From an uncultured Paracoccaceae bacterium (GTDB lineage Bacteria > Pseudomonadota > Alphaproteobacteria > Rhodobacterales > Rhodobacteraceae): a DNA stretch of 7,269 nucleotides. Positions 1-7,268 of the stretch are shown piece after piece (position 1 is the stretch's first letter; the number at the start of each line of letters is the position of its first letter). The position numbers and the translations under genes are program-made. The notes below the pieces were generated by a model. The model was not told where the DNA came from. It was given only the letters and a program-made list of their open reading frames with translations, and did no database searches. The stretch is taken from positions 1-7,269 of the forward strand of contig CAKZNY010000407.1 of assembly GCA_937132145.1 (NCBI GenBank), read 5' to 3'.

Positions 1-1
1 C

Positions 2-313
2 GTGCGGGAGTGGGCCACAATTGGCGGCGGGGCGGATGCGTGGAACGGGTCTGGATCGCTGGATGGCCGCACTGATTTCGCGCGGTTCATGCTTGAGGAA
101 ATGCAAGAGGCTTTCATGCCGTTTGCCATTGCTAACCGCAGCGCGCTGAAGGCAGGTGACAAGATTTTCACGGCACGGATTTACGGGGAAGATGTGACTT
201 ATCTGGCCCGTCCCTACCCTGAAAAAGCCTGCCGGATGGTGTCCGAACATATCGCGCAACTGGGTGCGGAGGGTTATGTCAGATCGCTTGGATTAGAGGC
301 ATTGTATTTGTAA
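2..313 (+). CDS. C-terminal fragment of a possible glutathione S-transferase-like protein (5' end outside window)
   Basis: The last 103 codons of a gene that enters from the left edge and stops at TAA 311-313. The GTG at base 2 is simply the first complete codon, not a supported start. The fragment looks soluble and helical, with no membrane segment. Residues 26-50 (RFMLEEMQEAF...IANRSALKAG) followed by a short strand and YLARPYPEK at residues 67-75 resemble, from memory, the C-terminal helical domain of some proteobacterial glutathione S-transferase-like proteins. The N-terminal thioredoxin-fold domain that would settle this is outside the window, so the family call is tentative and no substrate can be suggested. 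The gene converges on trpB, with only 36 bases between the two stop codons. Confidence 0.5.
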   Translation: MREWATIGGGADAWNGSGSLDGRTDFARFMLEEMQEAFMPFAIANRSALKAGDKIFTARIYGEDVTYLARPYPEKACRMVSEHIAQLGAEGYVRSLGLEALYL

Positions 314-344
314 CGGGCCGCACAAGCGCGACCCGTCGGTTTTT
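313..344 (+). terminator. Rho-independent terminator after the GST-like gene
   Basis: The arms acgggccgc (313-321) and gcgacccgt (328-336) form a 9-bp stem with one C/A mismatch around a 6-nt loop. cgg and five T (340-344) follow on the plus strand. The stem begins on the last base of the TAA stop codon. The T-run direction fits the plus-strand gene. On the minus strand the same hairpin lies just past the trpB stop but has no good T-run, so for trpB it would serve only as a weak 3' stem. Confidence 0.7.
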
Positions 345-349
345 CCGAA

Positions 350-1552
350 TTAGTCACCGAAGCCGTAAGTTTCGGTGACGAAATCTAGGTCTTTGTCCCC
401 GCGCCCCGAAAGGTTCAGCAGGATCGATTTGCCCTGATAATTCTTGGCTTCCCGCATTGCCCAAGCAATGGCATGCGCGGATTCGAGCGCCGGAATGATG
501 CCCTCTTTGCGCGAAAGCACGTAAAACGCCTCAAGCGATTCTTTGTCGTCCGCCGTGTCGTATCTCACGCGGCCAATTTTTTGCAAATACGCATGCTCTG
601 GCCCAACGCCAGGGTAATCGAGACCCGATGCGATGGTGTTCACCGGCGCAGGCTCGCCGTCAGCGTCCAGCAGCACCTTGGTCTTAAAGCCGTGAATGGC
701 GCCGTCTACGCCGTAAGTCATAGTCGCCGCGTGATCGCCAAGATTCGAGGACGTACCCAGCGGCTCCACCCCGACAAGCTCAACGCTTTCATCGTCAATG
801 AAGCCCGAGAAAATGCCCATGGCGTTAGAACCACCGCCGACACAGGCCGCTACAACGTCTGGCAGACCGCCGGTCATTTCCGCGAACTGTTCGCGGGACT
901 CAATGCCTACGACCGACTGGAAATCCCGAACCATCATCGGAAACGGGTGCGGGCCAACGACCGAGCCAATCCCGAAAAAGGCATGGTCAGCTTGGCCGAT
1001 ATAGCTGCCAAAAGCGCTGTCCACGGCCTCTTTCAGGGTTTTAGCGCCCTCGCCCACCGGAATAACAGTCGCCCCCAGCAGCTTCATGCGGGTCACGTTC
1101 GGGGCCTCTTTTTCGATATCGACTTCGCCCATGTGGATTTCACATTCCATGCCGAAATACGCCGCCGCAGTGGCCAGCGCCACACCGTGTTGACCAGCGC
1201 CAGTTTCAGCGATTAGCTTGGTCTTACCCATGTGCTTGGCCAGCAGAGCCTCGGCCATACAGTGGTTCAGCTTGTGCGCGCCTGTATGATTGAGGTCTTC
1301 GCGTTTGGCGTAAATCTGTGCGCCGCCAGACATAGCCGACAGGTTTTTCAAATGTGAAATCGGGGTTGGACGGCCCTGAAAATGCTTGCGGATATATCTA
1401 AGTTCTTCAAGAAATTCCGGTGATTTCGACAGCTCCGCATAAGCAGCGCGAATCTCGACAAAATGCGGCTCTAATGGAGGTGGCAGCATTGCGCCGCCAT
1501 AGTCCCCAAAAAAACCATCACTGTTCGGCATCGTTTCAAGATATTTTGACAT
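350..1552 (-). CDS. trpB: Tryptophan synthase beta chain, divergent type (PLP-dependent)
   Basis: 400 aa, full length for TrpB, which condenses indole with L-serine to give tryptophan using pyridoxal phosphate in the cytosol. The catalytic framework is intact: GRPTP 60-64, [12 protein letters not shown] ending in the Schiff-base lysine K94, ETGAGQHG 116-123 with the catalytic glutamate E116, phosphate-binding GGGSN 239-243, [12 protein letters not shown] with D312, PALES with E357, and LSGRGDKD 381-388. It is unlike the usual Rhodobacteraceae TrpB as I remember it: it starts [13 protein letters not shown], has [12 protein letters not shown] (138-149) where YMGA-DVERQ is normal, and has DSAFGSY (178-184) where TrpA-coupled enzymes have NEALRDW. 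No trpA or trpF adjoins it. This suggests a second or stand-alone TrpB, which is inference. The ATG at 1552 has AGGA four bases upstream. It is probably transcribed alone, since a terminator precedes it. Confidence 0.93.
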   Translation of the reverse strand: MSKYLETMPNSDGFFGDYGGAMLPPPLEPHFVEIRAAYAELSKSPEFLEELRYIRKHFQGRPTPISHLKNLSAMSGGAQIYAKREDLNHTGAHKLNHCMAEALLAKHMGKTKLIAETGAGQHGVALATAAAYFGMECEIHMGEVDIEKEAPNVTRMKLLGATVIPVGEGAKTLKEAVDSAFGSYIGQADHAFFGIGSVVGPHPFPMMVRDFQSVVGIESREQFAEMTGGLPDVVAACVGGGSNAMGIFSGFIDDESVELVGVEPLGTSSNLGDHAATMTYGVDGAIHGFKTKVLLDADGEPAPVNTIASGLDYPGVGPEHAYLQKIGRVRYDTADDKESLEAFYVLSRKEGIIPALESAHAIAWAMREAKNYQGKSILLNLSGRGDKDLDFVTETYGFGD

Positions 1553-1637
1553 TTGTTCCTATCCTTAAATTTGCGCGTTAATCATTTATAAAATGCGAGG
1601 CAAATTAGGGCCGGAACGGTGGTATAACGCAAGGAAA
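1553..1637 (-). promoter_or_regulatory. trpB upstream region with ribosome binding site; promoter not resolved
   Basis: These 85 bases separate the operon terminator from the trpB ATG and must hold the trpB promoter if trpB is transcribed on its own. Read on the minus strand, AGGA at 1560-1557 is a Shine-Dalgarno at 4-nt spacing, and a second AAGGA lies a little upstream. An AT-rich stretch (about 1581-1593) contains TATAAA at 1590-1585, but no convincing -35 box sits 16-18 bases before it. The region is therefore a likely promoter by position, without a confident box assignment. No trp leader peptide or terminator/antiterminator pair was seen. Confidence 0.35.
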
Positions 1638-1663
1638 AAGGGCAGAGAATACACTCTGCCCTT
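1635..1663 (-). terminator. Rho-independent terminator of the rimP-nusA-ylxR-infB operon
   Basis: A perfect 10-bp stem: on the plus strand aagggcagag (1638-1647) pairs with ctctgccctt (1654-1663) around a 6-nt loop. Read on the minus strand, the hairpin is followed by a T-run (CCCTTTTTCCTT), the classic intrinsic terminator form. It starts 23 bases after the infB stop codon and 83 bases before the trpB start, so it ends the translation-factor operon and insulates trpB. Confidence 0.93.
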
Positions 1664-1685
1664 CAAAAACTCGCTTAAACGGCGC

Positions 1686-4187
1686 TTAAAGCGTGCGTTC
1701 AATCTCTTCTGTCGTGAAAATCTCGATGACGTCGCCTTCGCGGATGTCTTCGTATTTCTCGAACGCCATGCCGCATTCTTGACCGGACTGAACCTCTTTG
1801 ACTTCGTCTTTGTGACGTTTCAAGGTTTTCAGTGTGCCAGTGTGGATCACGATATTGTCACGCAACAAGCGAACGCCTGCGGCACGACGGGCGACGCCCT
1901 CGGTCACCAGACAGCCAGCGATTTTACCGGCACCAGTGATTTTGAACACCTCTTTGATCGTGGCATACCCGATAAAGGTTTCCCTGATCTCGGGCGATAG
2001 CAGACCGGAGGCGGCTTTCTTCACGTCATCAACCAGATCGTAGATGATCGAGTAGTAACGGATTTCAACACCCTTCTGGTTGGCTGAAGTACGCGCCGGT
2101 GCATTCGCACGGACGTTAAAGCCAATGATCGGCGCGCCGGATGCTTCGGCCAAGGTCACGTCGGATTCCGTAATCGCCCCAACGCCGGAGTGTAGAACCT
2201 GAACGCGAACGTCCTCGTTCCCGACTTTTTCCATCGCTTGTACGATCGCCTCGGCAGAACCCTGCACATCGGCTTTCATAACGATTGGCAGGATCGCAAC
2301 GGTCTCGTCCGCTTTGGCTTTCGCCAACAACTGATCGAGCGTCGTCGCCGCCCCAGCCGCCGCACGTTTATCCTTGCGGACCTGTGCGCGGTAATCGGCA
2401 ATCTCGCGGGCTTTCGCCTCGTCCGGCACAACGTTCAGAACGTCGCCAGCTTCGGGGGTGCCGTTAAGGCCAAGAACCTCGACCGGAATCGAGGGGCCAG
2501 CTTCGTTAATACGCTCACCGGAGTCGTTAATCAGCGCGCGAACCTTGCCCCATTGTTCGCCCACAACGAAGATATCGCCACGTTTCAGCGTACCTTTCTG
2601 GATCAGAACGGTCGCAACAGGGCCACGGCCCACATCCAGCTTCGCCTCGATCACAGCGCCTTCGGCAGGGCGATCAGGGTTGGCTTTCAGCTCTAGCAAT
2701 TCCGCCTGAAGCGAGATGTTTTCAAGCAATGTATCAAGGCCCTGCCCTGTTATTGCGGAAACTTCAACGTCCAGAACGTCACCTGACATTTTCTCAACGA
2801 TCACTTCGTGTTGCAGCAATTCGGCGCGAACCTTGTCAGGGTCAGCCCCTTCTTTATCGCATTTGTTGATGGCAACGATCATTGGAACGCCAGCCGCTTT
2901 GGAATGCGCAATCGCCTCGATTGTCTGGGGCATAACGGAGTCGTCAGCCGCAACCACCAAGATCACAATGTCGGTCACCTGTGCACCGCGCGAACGCATG
3001 GACGTGAACGCCGCGTGGCCCGGAGTGTCGAGGAAGGTCAGTTTGGCGCCGCTGTCGATTGTTACCTGATACGCACCGATGTGCTGGGTAATGCCGCCAG
3101 CCTCGCCTGCAACGACGTTGGTTTTGCGGATCGCGTCAAGAAGCGAGGTTTTACCGTGGTCAACGTGGCCCATGATGGTGATGATCGGCGCGCGGGTTTT
3201 AAGATCCGCTGGATCCTCTTCCTCGGCAACGATCACATCTTCAACGTCGGCATCGGAAACGCGGACAACCTTGTGGCCGAATTCCTCGATAATCAGCTCG
3301 GCAGTGTCTGCGTCGATTGTTTCATTCTGCGTCGCCATGATACCGTTGTTCATCAGGGATTTCACCACGGCGGCAACTTTTTCCGTCATCCGGTTGGCGA
3401 GTTCCTGCACCGTAATGGTTTCAGGAAGCTGCACATCACGAATGACCTTTTCGTGCTCTATCGGGCCGCTCAGTTTCGCTTTTTCGCGCGCAGCACGACG
3501 TTTCATCGCCGCCATAGAGCGGTGCCGGTTTCCACCACCACCCAGCGCTTGATTGATTGTCAGCTTGCCGGAACGACGGCGGTCATTGTCACCACCACGC
3601 CCACGGCCTGATTTTTTATCTTCCTGACGCGGAACCGCTTTCTTGAGGTTCGGACCAAGACGGCCAGCTTCAGCACGAGCACCACCCGCTTGTGCGGCAG
3701 CCATTTCCTGTCCAGCATCTTTCTTCGGTGCACGGGCAGGTTTTTCAGTTTTCGCAGCAACTTTGGCCTTAGCTTCGTCTTCAGCCTTCGCCTTGGCTTC
3801 GTCAGCTTCGCGTTGCTTGCGGATTTCTTTTTCAGCCGCCTCGCGTGCAACCGCATCTTTTTCAGAGCGGCGGCGATTACGTTCAGCTTCGCGTGCATCG
3901 CCTGTGGCTTTTTCTTTGGCCTGACGGTCGGATTCCATCGCCTGCGCAGCCAACAATGCTTTACGGCGACGATCCAGTTCACCATCGGACACTCCAACGG
4001 AAGACGTGCGACGCCCGCCAGGTTTTCCACCGGAGGCACCCGGTTTTGGCACCATTACGCGCTTGCGTTTGGTTTCGACAACGACCGCCTTGGAGCGGCC
4101 ATGGCTAAAGCTTTGGCGCACAGTTCCCGGGCCACCACTTAAACTAAGTGGTTTGCCTTTGCCGTCGTTATCTTTTGAATCACTCAT
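1686..4187 (-). CDS. infB: Translation initiation factor IF-2
   Basis: 833 aa GTPase that brings fMet-tRNA to the 30S subunit and promotes 50S joining. Domain order: N-terminal IF2-associated segment 13-50 ([20 protein letters not shown]); a highly charged Ala/Lys/Glu/Arg linker about 70-240, probably helical or disordered; IF2_N domain about 250-310 ([14 protein letters not shown]); G domain about 332-500 with G1 GHVDHGKT 340-347, G2 GITQHIGAY 365-373, G3 DTPGH 387-391, G4 NKCD 441-444 and G5 SA 477-478; then domain 2 (about 510-600), domain 3 (about 615-725) and the fMet-tRNA-binding C-terminal barrel (about 735-833). All GTPase motifs are intact and the length is normal for alphaproteobacteria. 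The ATG at 4187 has an AAGG at a rather long spacing (about 11 nt). Last gene of the operon, 61 bases after ylxR and followed by a strong terminator. rbfA and truB do not follow it. Confidence 0.98.
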   Translation of the reverse strand: MSDSKDNDGKGKPLSLSGGPGTVRQSFSHGRSKAVVVETKRKRVMVPKPGASGGKPGGRRTSSVGVSDGELDRRRKALLAAQAMESDRQAKEKATGDAREAERNRRRSEKDAVAREAAEKEIRKQREADEAKAKAEDEAKAKVAAKTEKPARAPKKDAGQEMAAAQAGGARAEAGRLGPNLKKAVPRQEDKKSGRGRGGDNDRRRSGKLTINQALGGGGNRHRSMAAMKRRAAREKAKLSGPIEHEKVIRDVQLPETITVQELANRMTEKVAAVVKSLMNNGIMATQNETIDADTAELIIEEFGHKVVRVSDADVEDVIVAEEEDPADLKTRAPIITIMGHVDHGKTSLLDAIRKTNVVAGEAGGITQHIGAYQVTIDSGAKLTFLDTPGHAAFTSMRSRGAQVTDIVILVVAADDSVMPQTIEAIAHSKAAGVPMIVAINKCDKEGADPDKVRAELLQHEVIVEKMSGDVLDVEVSAITGQGLDTLLENISLQAELLELKANPDRPAEGAVIEAKLDVGRGPVATVLIQKGTLKRGDIFVVGEQWGKVRALINDSGERINEAGPSIPVEVLGLNGTPEAGDVLNVVPDEAKAREIADYRAQVRKDKRAAAGAATTLDQLLAKAKADETVAILPIVMKADVQGSAEAIVQAMEKVGNEDVRVQVLHSGVGAITESDVTLAEASGAPIIGFNVRANAPARTSANQKGVEIRYYSIIYDLVDDVKKAASGLLSPEIRETFIGYATIKEVFKITGAGKIAGCLVTEGVARRAAGVRLLRDNIVIHTGTLKTLKRHKDEVKEVQSGQECGMAFEKYEDIREGDVIEIFTTEEIERTL

Positions 4188-4206
4188 TCTTGTCTTAACC
4201 TTTCAG

Positions 4207-4225
4207 TGCGAGGGCACTCCTCGCG
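4207..4225 (-). promoter_or_regulatory. Small hairpin in the ylxR-infB gap
   Basis: In the 61-base gap before infB, gcgagg (4208-4213) and cctcgc (4219-4224) form a 6-bp GC-rich stem with a 5-nt loop, extendable by a T-G pair. An overlapping alternative, agtgc (4205-4209) with gcact (4214-4218), cannot form at the same time. No T-run follows on the minus strand, so this is not a terminator. It ends shortly before the weak AAGG of infB and could affect IF-2 translation or mRNA processing. Any role is inference. Confidence 0.35.
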
Positions 4226-4248
4226 TATTCGTCAAACCCCGTCGGGCC

Positions 4249-4842
4249 TTATTCGCTTCGCAAACCCTTCAAGCGGGCCGCATCATAAAGGACTCGGTTC
4301 GTGATGCCATCCTTCGTCATGGCGGCATGTACCACAGTATCTCGTCCAAAGGCCATGCCCAATTCACTGCTTGTTAGGCAATCAATCAGGGTTTCCTCTC
4401 CATCTGGTGGTCGTAGCGCAGTTTTGCCCCGCGCGGACCCGTCAGATGCTTGCAGAAGAACGACGGCTTTTCCGTCGATCAACCATGTTTTAACCTTCTC
4501 CAGCCCCGCAACAGCGCGACCGGCCTTGCGCCCCATCGAGAGCATGTCCACGACGCGGCGCACCAGAATACCCTCCACCTGATCAGCCAACGCAGGGTCA
4601 GCTTTCGCAGGGGCTTTGGCGGCGCGGGCAAACAGGCCCTTTTTAACCGCCTCGTCAATCGCCTTGCGACTGGCCGAAACCCACATGCCCCGCCCCGGAA
4701 GTTTTTCCAGCACGTCGGGAATAACCAGATTATCCGGTCCGACGACAAAACGGACCAAGCCTGATTTGACCTCGGTCTCACGGGTGACGATGCAACGACG
4801 CTCGTCCTCCGTTCTGGGTTTTTTCCAATGTACTTCGTTCAC
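4249..4842 (-). CDS. ylxR: YlxR-family RNA-binding protein with C-terminal L7Ae-like domain
   Basis: 197 aa from the chosen start. Residues 10-75 are a YlxR (DUF448) domain: ERRCIVTRE around residue 15, SGLVRFVVGPD, and the family signature LPGRGMWV at 48-55. Residues about 92-170 resemble an L7Ae/L30e-like RNA-binding fold (SMGRKAGRAVAGLEKV, then VVLLQASDGSARGK), a fusion usual in alphaproteobacteria. YlxR proteins are basic RNA-binding proteins encoded between nusA and infB; a Bacillus homologue has been linked to RNase P RNA. The role here is not established. Start choice: GTG at 4842 has GGGGA six bases upstream and lies 22 bases after the nusA stop. A GTG at 4896 would add 18 residues and overlap nusA by 32 bases, but it has no Shine-Dalgarno and its extra residues do not look like YlxR. 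CIVTRE replaces the CIATGE I recall from related proteins. Confidence 0.9.
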   Translation of the reverse strand: MNEVHWKKPRTEDERRCIVTRETEVKSGLVRFVVGPDNLVIPDVLEKLPGRGMWVSASRKAIDEAVKKGLFARAAKAPAKADPALADQVEGILVRRVVDMLSMGRKAGRAVAGLEKVKTWLIDGKAVVLLQASDGSARGKTALRPPDGEETLIDCLTSSELGMAFGRDTVVHAAMTKDGITNRVLYDAARLKGLRSE

Positions 4843-4864
4843 TACGTTTCCCCGTGGCCCTATA

Positions 4865-6487
4865 TCAGGCCTCGGCCTCCGTTGCGCTTTCTTCACTTTC
4901 AGCGGCCGCTGCTGCTTCTGCGTCTTCCGCCAACATCTCTTCGGTAACCCAGCCCAGTGCCAGACGCGCGTTCATGATCAGCGATTGCGCTTCTTCCAGA
5001 CCAACGTCGAACTGCTCCAGCAAACCGTCATCTTTCACGCGTTTGCCTTCAACGGTTGTGTAACCGCCAGCCAGTTCCCAATCCGCACAAGTCGCAAAAT
5101 CTTCGAGCGTCTTGATGCCGTCTTCGGCCAGAACTACAAACATTTGCGGTGTCAGACCTTCATAGTCGAACAGGCTCTGCTCTACGCCCAGTTCCTTGGC
5201 TTTATCAATCGCCTTGGTGTTGATTTCGTCCAGACATTCGCGGGCACGCGCCTGCAAATCTTCGGCGACGGCTTCTTCGAAACCCTCGATAGCCAGTAGC
5301 TCGTCCAACTCAACATACGCCACTTCTTCAAGCGTCGCAAAACCCTCGGAGACCAGTAGCTGCGCTACCAACTCGTCCAGGTTCATGGTTTCCATGAACA
5401 AGGTTGTGCGGGCAGAGAATTCAGCCTGACGACGCTCGGATTCTTCAGCTTCGGTCATGATGTCGATGTCAAAACCAGTGATTTGCGATGCCAAACGTAC
5501 GTTCTGGCCACGGCGACCAATTGCGAGCGAAAGCTGGTCTTCGGGCACAACCACTTCGATGCGGTCCGCTTCCTCATCAAGCACAACCTTGGAAACTTCG
5601 GCTGGCTGCAAGGCGTTCACCAAGAAAGTAGCGGCGTCATCATTCCATGGAATGATGTCAATTTTCTCACCCTGTAGTTCGTTCACCACAGCCTGAACGC
5701 GCGAGCCACGCATACCAACGCAAGCCCCGACCGGATCAATCGAGTTGTCATACGAGACCACACCAATCTTGGCACGGCTGCCCGGATCACGGGCAACGGC
5801 TTTGATCTCGATGATACCATCGTAAATTTCAGGCACTTCCATTTTGAACAGCTCTACCAGGAATTCCGGCGCTGTACGCGATAGGAAAATCTGCGGGCCA
5901 CGAACCTCGGCACGAACATCACGGATGTAGGCACGAACACGGTCACCGATACGGAACGACTCGCGGTTGATAAGCTGGTCACGGCGTAGAACCGCCTCGC
6001 CACGACCTACGTCTACGATCACGTTGCCATACTCGACACGTTTGACGGCACCGTTGATGATCTCGCCAACGCGGTCTTTGAATTCTTCGAACTGGCGCTC
6101 ACGCTCGGCTTCGCGAACCTTCTGCATGATAACCTGTTTGGCGGATTGTGCCGCGATACGGCCAAAATCCATCGGCGGAAGCAGGTCTGACAAAACAGTG
6201 CCAATTTCGGCATCGTCCTGAACTTCTTTGCCCTCGGCCAGCGTGACTTCCGTCCACTGGTTTTCAACTTCTTCAACCACGGTGCGGCAACGCGTCATTG
6301 TCAGCTCGCCGGTTTTACGGTCGATGGTTGCACGGATGTCGTATTCAGCGCCGTAACGCGAGCGCGCAGCTTTGCCGAGGCTCTCTTCCATCGCGCCGAT
6401 CACCAGATCAGGGTCGATCATTTTCTCGCGCGCTACTGCGTCGGCGATCTGCAACAACTCCAACCGGTTTGCACTGGTAATAGCCAT
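4865..6487 (-). CDS. nusA: Transcription elongation/termination factor NusA
   Basis: 540 aa. NusA binds RNA polymerase and nascent RNA, modulating pausing, intrinsic termination and antitermination. Domains in order: N-terminal polymerase-binding domain 1 to about 125 (ANRLELLQIADAVAREK); S1 domain about 135-200 (YGNVIVDVGRGEAVLRRDQL); KH1 around VGMRGSRVQAVVNEL 257-271; KH2 around IGRRGQNVRLASQITG 323-338; then two helix-hairpin-helix-like C-terminal repeats about 365-425 and 440-515, and an acidic Glu/Ala tail 519-540. The C-terminal repeats resemble the acidic-repeat architecture of proteobacterial NusA. The ATG at 6487 starts 3 bases after the rimP stop. Its Shine-Dalgarno GAGGA lies inside the 3' end of rimP, which suggests translational coupling. 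It is preceded by a leader terminator upstream of rimP (see 7080-7104), a natural target for NusA feedback. Confidence 0.98.
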   Translation of the reverse strand: MAITSANRLELLQIADAVAREKMIDPDLVIGAMEESLGKAARSRYGAEYDIRATIDRKTGELTMTRCRTVVEEVENQWTEVTLAEGKEVQDDAEIGTVLSDLLPPMDFGRIAAQSAKQVIMQKVREAERERQFEEFKDRVGEIINGAVKRVEYGNVIVDVGRGEAVLRRDQLINRESFRIGDRVRAYIRDVRAEVRGPQIFLSRTAPEFLVELFKMEVPEIYDGIIEIKAVARDPGSRAKIGVVSYDNSIDPVGACVGMRGSRVQAVVNELQGEKIDIIPWNDDAATFLVNALQPAEVSKVVLDEEADRIEVVVPEDQLSLAIGRRGQNVRLASQITGFDIDIMTEAEESERRQAEFSARTTLFMETMNLDELVAQLLVSEGFATLEEVAYVELDELLAIEGFEEAVAEDLQARARECLDEINTKAIDKAKELGVEQSLFDYEGLTPQMFVVLAEDGIKTLEDFATCADWELAGGYTTVEGKRVKDDGLLEQFDVGLEEAQSLIMNARLALGWVTEEMLAEDAEAAAAAESEESATEAEA

Positions 6488-6490
6488 GAT

Positions 6491-7066
6491 TTATTCCTCT
6501 TCCGTGTCGGAATTTTCTTCCGTTTGAATTTCGTCAAATTTCGATTCGTCGAGATCAACCGCTTTGCGGGCCTTCAGTGTCTCGGCAATAAGTTCATCCG
6601 TTAGCAGCAGCTTGGCCTCTATAATCCAGTCGAATTCCAGACCAATGGTGCCTTCGGGTATTTCAATCAGAATTTCGTTTTCCTCAACACCGCGAAGCGT
6701 GCCATTGAAACGCTTGCGCCCGTCGATCAACTCGCTGGTCAACAGCTTGACCACGTACCCCTCGAACGCCTCGAAATCCTTCAGGCGCGTCAGGGGGCGG
6801 TCGATCCCGGGGCTGGAAACCTCAAGCGCATACTCGCCTTCAATCGGGTCCTCAACATCCAGAACGGCAGACAGAGCGTGAGAAATATTGGCGCAATCGT
6901 CAACATCAATGCCACCATCAGGTTTGTCAGCCATGATCTGCAAAATCATGGTTTTACCGGAGATCAGGCGCAGACGCACCAGCTCATACCCCAGATCCTC
7001 GATCACGGGGGTCACGATTTCGGCCAGACGAATGTCGATGGCGGTTTTGGCAATAAGGTCGGACAT
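6491..7066 (-). CDS. rimP: Ribosome maturation factor RimP
   Basis: 191 aa, normal length or slightly long for RimP, a cytosolic factor needed for 30S subunit assembly. The N-terminal domain (about 10-90) carries the family signature [13 protein letters not shown] at 81-93, preceded by [20 protein letters not shown]. The C-terminal SH3-like domain (about 95-155) includes [18 protein letters not shown]. It ends in an acidic tail (residues 173-191). The ATG at 7066 has GGAGAG just upstream (7074-7069). First gene of the operon; its stop is 3 bases from the nusA start. The leader contains a probable attenuator. Confidence 0.97.
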   Translation of the reverse strand: MSDLIAKTAIDIRLAEIVTPVIEDLGYELVRLRLISGKTMILQIMADKPDGGIDVDDCANISHALSAVLDVEDPIEGEYALEVSSPGIDRPLTRLKDFEAFEGYVVKLLTSELIDGRKRFNGTLRGVEENEILIEIPEGTIGLEFDWIIEAKLLLTDELIAETLKARKAVDLDESKFDEIQTEENSDTEEE

Positions 7067-7079
7067 ATCTCTCCAAACA

Positions 7080-7104
7080 CAAAAAAACGGGCGCGCGGCC
7101 CGTT
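7080..7104 (-). terminator. Intrinsic terminator in the rimP leader, probable attenuator
   Basis: On the minus strand AACGGGC (7104-7098) pairs with GCCCGTT (7092-7086) around a CGCGC loop, a 7-bp GC-rich stem. A run of T through 7081 overlaps the stem end and continues past it. The T-run stops 6 bases before the rimP Shine-Dalgarno and 14 before its ATG, so no promoter can fit between hairpin and gene. With the promoter at 7159-7187 upstream, the hairpin lies inside the operon's own 5' leader. It could also end readthrough from the upstream gene. The structure is clear; the regulatory role is inference. Confidence 0.75.
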
Positions 7105-7113
7105 ACAATTTCC

Positions 7114-7136
7114 GGTGGAAGCTTGGGGGTGGAAGC
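7114..7136 (-). repeat. Tandem 9-nt direct repeat in the rimP leader
   Basis: On the minus strand GCTTCCACC occurs twice (7136-7128 and 7122-7114), separated by the 5 bases CCCAA, within the predicted 5' untranslated leader. The copies are identical. They are pyrimidine-rich, and each contains TTCCA, which can pair weakly with TGGAG at the rimP ribosome binding site (five pairs including one G-U). Could be a protein- or RNA-binding element, or chance. Confidence 0.5.
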
Positions 7137-7158
7137 CAATCTTGCCGCTGTTGAGAGG

Positions 7159-7187
7159 CGTATACGCCCCGAATCGCAGGATTGCAA
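7159..7187 (-). promoter_or_regulatory. Sigma70-type promoter of the rimP-nusA-ylxR-infB operon
   Basis: On the minus strand the -35 box TTGCAA (7187-7182, preceded by C) and the -10 box TATACG (7164-7159) are separated by exactly 17 bases. This matches the alphaproteobacterial housekeeping pattern. The -35 starts 10 bases after the upstream gene's stop codon. Transcription would start near 7152, giving a leader of about 85 nt before rimP. Confidence 0.7.
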
Positions 7188-7196
7188 GGGGTTTGC

Positions 7197-7268
7197 CTAA
7201 CGTGGGTCGAGGCCTTTGAAGAACAGGTCTTCCAGAAATTTACTGCCCGTTGTATCGGGTCCGGGTCT
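7197..7268 (-). CDS. 3' end of an unrecognised gene (5' part outside window)
   Basis: Minus-strand frame open from the window edge to TAG 7199-7197, giving 23 residues that end KFLEDLFFKGLDPR. The frame is chosen because it has an amphipathic, protein-like C-terminus and because a promoter follows its stop directly. The other two frames either stop at once or give an unlikely composition. I do not recognise the family. It is in the same orientation as the rimP operon but is separated from it by the promoter and leader. Confidence 0.5.
   Translation of the reverse strand, partial: RPGPDTTGSKFLEDLFFKGLDPR

Noticed and set aside
473..1216. Long plus-strand open frame (247 codons) opposite trpB
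   Set aside because: Lies wholly antisense to a well-supported TrpB. Its Arg/His-rich product resembles no family I know, and long antisense frames are common opposite biased codons.
1585..1590. TATAAA upstream of trpB as a -10 box
   Set aside because: No acceptable -35 element lies 16-18 bases before it; TTGCCT is only 7 bases away. Kept only as part of a low-confidence promoter region.
2808..3611. Long plus-strand open frame (267 codons) opposite infB
   Set aside because: Antisense to conserved IF-2 G-domain coding sequence; composition is that of a frame shadow, with no Shine-Dalgarno or context.
3700..3730. Internal IF-2 start at Met162, as for the short IF-2 forms of E. coli
   Set aside because: AGGA is only about 2 bases from the ATG and GGA is weak, so the sequence alone does not support an internal initiation site.
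3560..4039. Minus-strand open frame (159 codons) overlapping the 5' part of infB
   Set aside because: An out-of-frame reading of the repetitive Lys/Ala/Glu linker of IF-2. It is Lys/Arg/Leu-rich only because of the underlying codons.
6984..7187. Possible leader peptide or small gene reading from the rimP leader into rimP
   Set aside because: Its only start is a TTG that coincides with the -35 box. There is no ATG or ribosome binding site in the leader and no stop codon before the attenuator, so classic leader-peptide attenuation is not supported.
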